A stretch of DNA of 5,090 nucleotides from Planctomycetota bacterium (GTDB lineage Bacteria; Planctomycetota; Phycisphaerae; UBA1845; UTPLA1), in the NCBI GenBank assembly GCA_027295245.1, contig JAPULF010000498.1:1-5090 (forward strand), in the 5' to 3' direction. The position numbers and the translations under genes are program-made. A model generated the notes under the pieces. It searched no databases. It was not told where the DNA came from and was given only the letters and a program-made list of their open reading frames with translations. Positions 1 through 5,090 of the stretch are shown in pieces (positions within the stretch are counted from its first letter, which is position 1; the number at the start of each line of letters is the position of its first letter).

Positions 1-887
1 CCGATGCGGCGCAACACCTGCTGTTTCCAGGTCTCACCCGGACGATACACCTGCGCGCGATAGGGCCAAACCACCAGGATCGGCCGGCTGCCGGATTCCT
101 GACAACGCCGAACCAGGCGTCGAATCTCCTCGTCGAATTCCGCCTCGTTCAGCCGCGGGCGCTGTTTCGACTCGTCGCCCCGCGATTCCGGCTGGCCCAA
201 CGGGAGGACCCGCCCAAGGCACTGCACCAGCCGTAGGTGATTCAGAAGACCCGATCGCCGGTCGGCGAGCAGCCTGCCGTGTTCGGGATCGCTCCGATCG
301 TCCCAAGGCTTGTCGTCATTGACGCCGAACGTGATGACCACCACACGCGGAGCCGGGTCGATGTCCAACTGTTCATGAAGCCGCCGTCCCTGGTAGGCGG
401 TGTACCCCGGCACGCCTGCATTGATGCACCGGACATCGGGCAACCGCGCTTGGACCTGGGCGGGAAACGCCTGTTCGTCGTCAACCCCGATGCCGAGCGT
501 GCAGGAATCACCTAGAAACAACACCGTGTACTCGGAATCCGGCGGCACGGGCGCAAGTCGGTGTCCATCGCCGTCGGTCGAAAGCGTGAACCGCAGCTCG
601 AACTCGGAGACCCTTCCGACCATTGCGACGGCGGATAGATTCGGACGAAGCCGCCAGAACAAGACCGGGTCCGGTTCCAACGCGTCTTTCAAGGAAGGAA
701 AGCCCTCGGAAATGAGATGACTCTGCTCGTACTCCCACCGGGCATCCGGCGACAGATTGAACAGTATCCGCGCGGACCCTTCCAACACGGCGAAGAACGC
801 GAAGACCGCGACGGCCGCGAAGATGATCTTCTTCCGAGTAGACAACCGAACGGAACGGCGTGTGCGGATTTCAGGATCGGATCCCAT
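1..887 (-). CDS. Membrane-anchored SGNH/GDSL hydrolase family protein, C-terminus cut off by window edge
   Basis: The frame is open from an ATG at 887 to the left edge, giving 295 full codons with no stop. After a basic start (RLSTRKK, residues 14-20) comes one hydrophobic segment at about 21-37, a signal anchor that would leave the rest outside the cytoplasm. The SGNH core follows: block I VLFLGDSCTLG (122-132) with nucleophile Ser128, block II NAGVPGYT (156-163) with oxyanion Gly158, and block III FGVNDD (187-192) with Asn190. A beta strand LVVWPY lies at 271-276. The block V Asp-x-x-His, which completes the catalytic triad, is not reached, so it should lie off the window. The family cleaves esters or acetyl groups from sugars, lipids or other substrates; this substrate cannot be told. 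The N-terminal anchor and the region at about 60-110 before the core resemble envelope-associated SGNH proteins. There is no clear ribosome binding site before the ATG. The hydrolase fold is secure; the biological role is not. Confidence 0.88.
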   Translation of the reverse strand, partial: MGSDPEIRTRRSVRLSTRKKIIFAAVAVFAFFAVLEGSARILFNLSPDARWEYEQSHLISEGFPSLKDALEPDPVLFWRLRPNLSAVAMVGRVSEFELRFTLSTDGDGHRLAPVPPDSEYTVLFLGDSCTLGIGVDDEQAFPAQVQARLPDVRCINAGVPGYTAYQGRRLHEQLDIDPAPRVVVITFGVNDDKPWDDRSDPEHGRLLADRRSGLLNHLRLVQCLGRVLPLGQPESRGDESKQRPRLNEAEFDEEIRRLVRRCQESGSRPILVVWPYRAQVYRPGETWKQQVLRRI

Positions 888-893
888 ACTTCG

Positions 894-924
894 ATTGTAT
901 CGGTCGAATCCGCCAAACGGGCAA
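894..924 (-). promoter_or_regulatory. Possible promoter of the SGNH hydrolase gene
   Basis: On the minus strand a TACAAT hexamer (894-899, five of six matches to TATAAT) lies six bases before the ATG at 887. A weak TTGCCC (919-924) sits 19 bases further upstream. If used, transcription would begin at or next to the A of the start codon and give a leaderless or nearly leaderless mRNA. That fits the absence of a Shine-Dalgarno sequence here. The -35 match and spacing are poor, so this is tentative. Confidence 0.3.
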
Positions 925-980
925 GCCAAGCCGAACAAGTGCTGGTGCGAATGTCGCCGGGGAGCATCGGCGTCCCGCCT

Positions 981-1010
981 GTGGGACCACCGCCGAGACG
1001 GCGGTGCCAC
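981..1010. other. Bulged inverted repeat (hairpin) in the gap between the lipoprotein and hydrolase genes
   Basis: CACCGCC (988-994) and GGCGGTG (1000-1006) pair perfectly around a GAGAC loop. GTGG (981-984) pairs with CCAC (1007-1010) beyond a three-base bulge at 985-987, making an 11-bp interrupted stem. There is no T-run on either strand after the stem, so it is not a classical intrinsic terminator. It could be an RNA structure in the leader of the hydrolase transcript if transcription starts further upstream, or a repeat scattered in the genome. Apart from this and the hairpin at 1062-1092, I see nothing firm in the 284-base gap 888-1171. Confidence 0.35.
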
Positions 1011-1061
1011 AATCAATCGTTAACGGCCGCGGGTACGCGAAGACACCTCGTGAAAACAGCG

Positions 1062-1092
1062 ACGGCCGGTCGCATCCGTTGCGACCGGCCGT
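1062..1092 (-). terminator. Likely intrinsic terminator of the small lipoprotein gene
   Basis: A perfect 13-bp GC-rich inverted repeat, ACGGCCGGTCGCA (1062-1074) and TGCGACCGGCCGT (1080-1092), surrounds a five-base loop. Read on the minus strand, the stem is followed by CGCTGTTTTCAC, a short T tract starting four bases after the stem. The hairpin begins 79 bases after the lipoprotein stop codon. The plus-strand side has no T-run, so it would act on minus-strand transcription. The T tract is short, so termination may be partial. Confidence 0.5.
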
Positions 1093-1171
1093 GCCATGCA
1101 GTCAAGGAGTATTCTATGTCTTGCAGCAGCCGGTCGGTCGCAAGGTCTGCTCCCCCCACACACCTCGCAAC

Positions 1172-1519
1172 TCAGCGAAGCTGAGACCCGATCCGGATGC
1201 TGCTGAAGGTACGCCTCGGATAGCTCCGCTCGCTTTGAGCGTTGCCCTGAATATCTAGATAAAACTCGGCGTAGTACGTTTCTTCTACGGCAGGAAGATG
1301 ACTGATCGTCGAAGGCCAGTCGGAGCGACCGATCCGCGTCGCGAACGCCGTGGATCGGTCGTTTCCGAATAGCAGGGCGGGCGTGATAGGCGCGCCCGAT
1401 TGATGGTAAGAGAGTTGGCTGCCGTGGAAACTGCTGTCGTTGTTCGAACATCCCGCGGCTGATCCTCCCCCAAGTATCAGCAACAGGACTGCGAACATCG
1501 ATGAGCGTCTCGGCGACAT
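1172..1519 (-). CDS. Small predicted lipoprotein of unknown function
   Basis: This encodes 115 residues. The N-terminus is a textbook lipoprotein signal: basic MSPRRSS, hydrophobic MFAVLLLILGGG (8-19), then the lipobox-like AAGC with Cys24, the predicted lipidated residue after signal peptidase II cleavage. Ala at the -3 position is less usual than Leu. The mature part of about 92 residues opens with a Ser/Asn-rich linker. A region rich in acidic and aromatic residues follows (VEETYYAEFYLDIQ, 78-91), then a basic tail (SYPRRTFSSIRIG, 99-111). I recognise no enzyme motif and mature cysteines are absent apart from the lipidated one. The start is well fixed: GGGGGAG lies just upstream on the minus strand, with GGAG at 1525-1528, five bases before the ATG. 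A hairpin terminator follows at 1062-1092, so it is probably transcribed alone. It should sit on the outer or cytoplasmic membrane facing away from the cytoplasm. Existence is likely; function is unknown. Confidence 0.72.
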   Translation of the reverse strand: MSPRRSSMFAVLLLILGGGSAAGCSNNDSSFHGSQLSYHQSGAPITPALLFGNDRSTAFATRIGRSDWPSTISHLPAVEETYYAEFYLDIQGNAQSERSYPRRTFSSIRIGSQLR

Positions 1520-1530
1520 CCTTCTCCCCC

Positions 1531-1914
1531 GCTACCCCCTACGGTCCCCCGCACTACACTTCCCCGCCCGGCGAAGAGGGCAACCGGCGTGCCGACGGTG
1601 ATTCCGACGCGGAGGCGGGTAACGACCGATATGCCACGCGGCACTGTAGCGCTGCGCAACTCCCGCCGGCACAGCGACTTGCCGTGTTTCAGACCTGACC
1701 GATGTACGCGAGGTCCTTGAACCTATGCGGAGTGTAGCGATCAGTCACACAATTCCGAAACCACCGGCGGCACCGGCGTGTCCATCGCAACGCGCATTCT
1801 GTGGCGAGTTGTTGCTCTGACACCACAAGACGCTCGCGCCGACTACATCATCGCGCGTCACTAGACATATTATGAAGAGAGCCGCCCGATTATCGCTCTT
1901 TCATTCTGTCATCA
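1531..1914. other. Gap between divergent genes with no gene found
   Basis: The lipoprotein gene (minus) and the zinc-ribbon gene (plus) point away from each other, so this stretch should hold control signals for both. Reading frames here are short, lack ribosome binding sites and have no recognisable protein features. Visible details are an 8-bp direct repeat CACCGGCG (1762-1769 and 1771-1778) and a weak 7-bp stem with one G-T pair (1876-1882 with 1895-1901). A TATTAT hexamer (1868-1873) lacks a convincing -35 partner. The right half, from about 1735, is less GC-rich than the flanking genes, as expected for a regulatory region. No single element is convincing. Confidence 0.5.
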
Positions 1915-1944
1915 TTGACCAGCGACCGAGCGAGGCGGGATGAT
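1915..1944 (+). promoter_or_regulatory. Possible sigma-70-type promoter for the zinc-ribbon membrane protein gene
   Basis: TTGACC (1915-1920, five of six to the -35 consensus) is followed after 18 bases by GATGAT (1939-1944, four of six to the -10 consensus). Transcription would start near 1951 and leave a leader of about 47 bases before the ATG at 1998. The match is modest, and promoter consensus in this unknown host is not established. Confidence 0.25.
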
Positions 1945-1986
1945 TGAAACGGAAGGAACATTCTATTCGCCGTGTGACCCTCAGCC

Positions 1987-1990
1987 GGAG
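1987..1990 (+). promoter_or_regulatory. Ribosome binding site that decides the start of the zinc-ribbon gene
   Basis: GGAG lies seven bases before the ATG at 1998, which is ideal spacing. The frame also allows a TTG start at 1944, but that would add 18 residues rich in Arg, Lys and Ser that precede the zinc-ribbon region and look like translated leader. The ATG at 1998 is therefore preferred. Confidence 0.65.
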
Positions 1991-1997
1991 CCACTGC

Positions 1998-2750
1998 ATG
2001 ACGGAAAGCAATGATCGGACGCCGGCGGAACAGCCGACGTGTGGAAACTGCGGTTGTCCGGCAACCGGCCGGTCTTCATCCGCATGCCCGGAATGCGGAA
2101 ATGATGTCAATCGGGTCGGCGTCACTCGCGCTGCGGATCGCGCCCGATCCTTCCCTCGTCGAGTCGCGCTTTGGACCGTCGCGGTGATTATCGTCGCATT
2201 GCTGTTCTTGCCCGCCGGTGGAACGTTTGTCGCGAGCTTAGTACCGGCCACAGCCGGACCTAATGCATTGTATTTGGAGTCGTCGTCCGGGCTCTTCGGC
2301 GGATTTTATATAGCCAAGTCGAAGTCCTCTGAAGACCCGATGCGGCAACAAATCATAATTCATATTTGGCATCCGAAAGAGCCGACAGGCTATTTGTGTG
2401 TGGCGCTGCCGAGTCTCGAATGCGAAATCTTCCCTATTGAGAAGGAGAGCCGAAAGGAGCCCCTTAGGCTGGAACCCGTTCTGGAGCTTCTGGATACTGG
2501 CGGCATCGCGACTGACGAACCGGTGGTGCAAGACGAGACTTCGGAACTTCTGGAGCTTGTTCGTAGCGTGGGCGGCAATGTGACCCTCGCCGAATCCTCG
2601 AAGACGCTTCACTACCTGACCGCCAAGGAAGTCTTCACCCTCGGCATTCCACCCCCCTGGTATCGCCCGGTATCGCTCGCAGTTGTCTGCGCGATCTGGC
2701 TGGCCGGCGCGTGGATTCTGCGACGACGGTCCGTCACGCGAGTACAGTAG
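1998..2750 (+). CDS. Zinc-ribbon protein with two membrane segments, function unknown
   Basis: The protein is 250 residues from the ATG at 1998. A short N-terminal zinc ribbon has Cys15-x2-Cys18 and Cys30-x2-Cys33 in the form CGNCG...CPECG, separated by 11 residues; Cys20 is an extra cysteine. A basic stretch (RARSFPRR, 48-55) precedes transmembrane segment 1 (about 56-74). A hydrophilic domain of roughly 145 residues follows (about 78-222), with an acidic, Leu-rich part at 157-190. Transmembrane segment 2 (about 224-241) ends in a basic tail LRRRSVTRVQ. Positive charges flanking both segments put the zinc ribbon and the tail in the cytoplasm and the central domain outside it. I recognise no catalytic motif in the central domain. 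Short CPxCG ribbons joined to membrane segments are common among uncharacterised planctomycete proteins; that similarity is from family knowledge, not a search. The gene is divergent from the lipoprotein gene and convergent with recD2, so it probably stands alone. It could be a sensor or a membrane assembly factor, but nothing here shows that. Confidence 0.82.
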   Translation: MTESNDRTPAEQPTCGNCGCPATGRSSSACPECGNDVNRVGVTRAADRARSFPRRVALWTVAVIIVALLFLPAGGTFVASLVPATAGPNALYLESSSGLFGGFYIAKSKSSEDPMRQQIIIHIWHPKEPTGYLCVALPSLECEIFPIEKESRKEPLRLEPVLELLDTGGIATDEPVVQDETSELLELVRSVGGNVTLAESSKTLHYLTAKEVFTLGIPPPWYRPVSLAVVCAIWLAGAWILRRRSVTRVQ

Positions 2751-2844
2751 ATTCGAATACGTCTGCCGACGTGCGGGCTTGAGTGGGTACGCACGCAGGT
2801 CTCACGCGCCATTCTCGTGCGGGACAGGTTCGGGACGCGGCCGT

Positions 2845-5028
2845 CTAATTCCGCAATCGCTCTGCCAGTGCGGTGTTTCGCCGGACCGCCTCGATCCGCC
2901 CCGCGGCGATCGAGAGGGCTCGTTGCGTTCCGACCAGCACCACCAGGCTCCGGCCACGGGTGACCGCCGTATAAATCAGATTTCGCTGGAGCATGATGTT
3001 GTGCGAGTGGTGTACGACCACGACCACCGCCGGATACTCGCTGCCCTGGCTCTTGTGGATCGTCACGGCGTAGGCCGGGGTCAATTGATCCAATTCGCCG
3101 GATGTGTACGTCAGGGCGCGTCCGTCGAACTCGGCCTCCACCTCCTGATCCTTGGACGAGATTCGGCGAATGAACCCCACGTCGCCGTTGAACACGTCCT
3201 TGTCGTAGTTGTTGACGATCTGCATCACCTTGTCGCCGGTCCGCCAGACCGAACCCATCCGCTGCAACTCCGCCTTGGCCGGCGACGCCGGATTCAGATG
3301 CGACTGCAAGAGCTGGTTCAGGTTCCGAGTCCCCAGACCGTGCTTGTTCATCGGTGTCAGGACCTGAACCTGCGTCATGGGGTCCAGCCCGAACCGGTCC
3401 GGAATGCGGTCCGTCACTATCTGAACGATCCGCTCCTGCACGGCCTCCTGCGACTCCGCCGCCACGAAGTAGAAATCCGACAGCTCGGCGGGCGGCGACA
3501 GGTCGGGCACGTCGCCGCCGTTGATGGCGTGGGCCGCCTGCACAATCCGGCTTCGCGGCCCCTGGCGGAAGATCTCGGTCAGCCGCACGGTCGGAACGGC
3601 GCCCGACTCGAGGATATCGCCCAACAACCGGCCCGGTCCGACCGACGGCAATTGGTCCGCGTCGCCGACCAGCAGCAACGCCGCATGGTCCGGGATCGCC
3701 GACAGCAGGGCATGGCCGAGTGCGATGTCCACCATGCTGGTCTCGTCGACCACGAACAGGTCGCCTTCCAGCGGAATGTCCTCATTTCGCGTGAAGACCC
3801 TGGCAATCGGATCGAATTCCAGCAATCGGTGAATGGTCTGCGCCGAGCAGTCCGTCGTCTCCAACAGGCGCTTGGCCGCCCGGCCGGTCGGGGCGCACAG
3901 CACACATTTCAGGTCTTTTTTGGCGTAGATCTTCAGGATGCAATTGACGATCGTCGTTTTCCCGACGCCCGGCCCTCCGGTGATGACCAGCACCTTGCGT
4001 TTGGCGGCCTGGGACACCGCCTCGCGCTGGTTCGGCGCCAGCGTCAACTTCGACTTGCGCTGGGCCCACGCCAGCGACTTTTCCAGGTTGATTTTCGGCA
4101 GCGGATGCGACCCCTTCAACAACTTCCGAAGCCGTGCGGCGACACCCACCTCCGCCCGGTGCAGGTCCGCTAGATATATCCACGTCGCAGTGCCCCGTCG
4201 CTCGCGCACCAGAACGCCTCGATCGATCTGGGTCTGCGTCGCCGCTCGAATCTCTGCCTCGTCGATCTCCAGAATCCGGGCCGCCCGCGCCGACAACTCG
4301 ACTTCGCCGCACGCGCAATGCCCGTCCAACGTCAGTTGGTCCAATACGTGACGAATGCCGGCCAGGGCCCGGGCGGTCGAATGCGGGTCGACACCGAGGC
4401 TCCGCGCCACGGCGTCGGCGGTGGTAAAGCCGATTCCGTCGATCTCGTCGGCCAGGCACCAGGGGTTGGCCCGGACCTTTTCGATTGCGGTATCGCCGAG
4501 ACGCTTGAACACCGTCGCGGCCCGTGCCGCTCCGATGCCATGCGATTGCAGGAAGACCATGACCTCGTGCCCCGCCCGCCCGGACTTCCAACTCTCCGTG
4601 ATCTTTGCGACTCGCTTTCGGCCGATTCCCTTGATCTCGCGCAGCCGCTGCGGCTCTTTCTCGATGATGTCGAACACCTTCGCGCCGAACCGCTCGACGA
4701 GTTGCGAGGCGACGGTCTTGCCGATTCCCTTGATCCGTCCCGACGCCAGATACGCCTCGATCCCTTCGACACTGGTCGGAGTCGCGAGCCGCATCGAACT
4801 CGCCTTGAACTGCAGACCCCGTCGGGCATCGTTGGCCCACTGCCCGACCGCGACGACGTGCTCCCCGGTCCGGGCCCCGATCAGGTGACCCACCACGGTC
4901 GCCGCCTCGCGCCGGCCCTTGATCTCGACCGAGACGACGACGAATCCGTCGTCGCCGCCCTGATAGATGACGCGATCGATGACCCCGTCGAGGGTCTCCT
5001 CTGAAATGGACGATGTCGGCGCAGTCAT
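2845..5028 (-). CDS. recD2: RecD2 family ATP-dependent 5'-3' DNA helicase (stand-alone, SF1B)
   Basis: This encodes 727 residues from the ATG at 5028, close to the size of known RecD2 proteins. Order of parts: an N-terminal OB-like domain (about 11-85, from LDGVIDRVIYQ); tandem helix-hairpin-helix motifs (GRIKGIGKTVASQL 97-110, IKGIGRKRV 132-140, HGIGAARA 163-170, DGIGFTTADAVA 197-208); a linker domain; then the helicase core. The core has motif Q LTLAPNQREAV (328-338), Walker A GGPGVGKTT (351-359, Lys357), motif Ia APTGRAAKRL (379-388), Walker B VVDETSMVD (426-434, Asp428 and Glu429), motif III LVGDADQLPSVGPG (453-466), motif IV TEIFRQ (484-489), the SH3-like 2B insertion GDKVMQIVNNYD...FNGDVG (598-618), motif V TIHKSQGSEY (656-665) and motif VI YTAVTRGRS (686-694, arginine finger Arg691). 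Known relatives unwind DNA from a 5' single-stranded end in repair and fork maintenance. No recB or recC is nearby, as is usual for RecD2. A GTG start at 5052 (735 residues) is possible; neither start has a ribosome binding site. Confidence 0.96.
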   Translation of the reverse strand: MTAPTSSISEETLDGVIDRVIYQGGDDGFVVVSVEIKGRREAATVVGHLIGARTGEHVVAVGQWANDARRGLQFKASSMRLATPTSVEGIEAYLASGRIKGIGKTVASQLVERFGAKVFDIIEKEPQRLREIKGIGRKRVAKITESWKSGRAGHEVMVFLQSHGIGAARAATVFKRLGDTAIEKVRANPWCLADEIDGIGFTTADAVARSLGVDPHSTARALAGIRHVLDQLTLDGHCACGEVELSARAARILEIDEAEIRAATQTQIDRGVLVRERRGTATWIYLADLHRAEVGVAARLRKLLKGSHPLPKINLEKSLAWAQRKSKLTLAPNQREAVSQAAKRKVLVITGGPGVGKTTIVNCILKIYAKKDLKCVLCAPTGRAAKRLLETTDCSAQTIHRLLEFDPIARVFTRNEDIPLEGDLFVVDETSMVDIALGHALLSAIPDHAALLLVGDADQLPSVGPGRLLGDILESGAVPTVRLTEIFRQGPRSRIVQAAHAINGGDVPDLSPPAELSDFYFVAAESQEAVQERIVQIVTDRIPDRFGLDPMTQVQVLTPMNKHGLGTRNLNQLLQSHLNPASPAKAELQRMGSVWRTGDKVMQIVNNYDKDVFNGDVGFIRRISSKDQEVEAEFDGRALTYTSGELDQLTPAYAVTIHKSQGSEYPAVVVVVHHSHNIMLQRNLIYTAVTRGRSLVVLVGTQRALSIAAGRIEAVRRNTALAERLRN

Positions 5029-5090
5029 GCGGCCGTCAATATACTCGATCACGGTATTCGGCGGTGGTAGCCTACCGACACGTCAGACGC

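Noticed and set aside
717..1115. Plus-strand open frame leading into the short 22-codon frame
   Set aside because: Its first part is antisense to the SGNH hydrolase N-terminus and has no ribosome binding site or recognisable protein feature. Only the separate ATG at 1116 has a good ribosome binding site.
1477..1659. 60-codon minus-strand frame overlapping the lipoprotein start
   Set aside because: It overlaps the lipoprotein gene in another frame and is Gly/Arg-rich with no ribosome binding site or domain.
1762..1778. Tandem copies of CACCGGCG as a start of a repeat array or operator
   Set aside because: There are only two 8-base copies, in GC-rich sequence; no third unit or symmetry supports an array or a binding site.
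1876..1901. Weak stem followed by a T-rich stretch in the divergent gap
   Set aside because: Seven pairs including one G-T pair around a 12-base loop is too weak, and no upstream plus-strand gene needs terminating here.
2770..2795. Possible terminator between the converging zinc-ribbon and recD2 genes
   Set aside because: CGTGCG (2770-2775) and CGCACG (2790-2795) make only six pairs around a 14-base loop with no T-run on either strand. The 94-base gap shows no convincing terminator.
2683..4173. A 496-codon plus-strand open frame antisense to recD2
   Set aside because: It runs opposite a clearly conserved RecD2 and begins inside the zinc-ribbon gene. Its translation is rich in Arg, His, Gln and Gly with no domain, as expected for the mirror frame of GC-rich coding sequence.
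3782..4840. A 352-codon minus-strand open frame overlapping recD2 in another frame
   Set aside because: The translation is Arg/Gly-rich low-complexity sequence, while the recD2 frame shows every helicase motif; it is a shadow frame.

Overview
The window is GC-rich bacterial DNA with ordinary gene density. It carries four protein genes: three on the minus strand and one on the plus strand. No rRNA, tRNA, CRISPR array, insertion sequence or phage gene is visible. The host cannot be named from the sequence. A membrane-anchored SGNH hydrolase, a tiny lipoprotein and a zinc-ribbon protein with a C-x2-C...C-P-E-C-G N-terminus followed by a membrane segment is a combination familiar from Planctomycetota. 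That is a hint based on general family knowledge, not proof.

Layout. Positions 1-887 (minus) hold the N-terminal 295 residues of a membrane-anchored SGNH/GDSL hydrolase; its C-terminus runs off the left edge. Positions 888-1171 are non-coding as far as I can tell and contain two strong inverted repeats. One of them, 1062-1092, is a likely terminator for the gene to its right. Positions 1172-1519 (minus) encode a 115-residue lipoprotein with a clear ribosome binding site. Positions 1520-1997 form a long gap between divergent genes. Positions 1998-2750 (plus) encode a 250-residue protein with a four-cysteine zinc ribbon, two membrane segments and an exported middle domain. Its start is set by a GGAG ribosome binding site. 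A 94-base gap with no convincing terminator separates its end from the converging end of recD2. Positions 2845-5028 (minus) encode a complete stand-alone RecD2 helicase with all the expected motifs.

The genes do not form an obvious pathway. RecD2 is a DNA repair and replication helicase. The other three look like cell-envelope proteins of unknown role: an anchored hydrolase, a lipoprotein and a membrane-spanning zinc-ribbon protein. They are probably separate transcription units, since there is a hairpin between the hydrolase and lipoprotein genes, divergence across 1520-1997 and convergence at 2751-2844. I found no persuasive new multi-gene system. The points most worth a second look are the unassigned zinc-ribbon membrane protein, the small lipoprotein, the perfect 13-bp hairpin beside a 22-codon reading frame with a strong ribosome binding site, and the missing ribosome binding sites at the hydrolase and recD2 starts.
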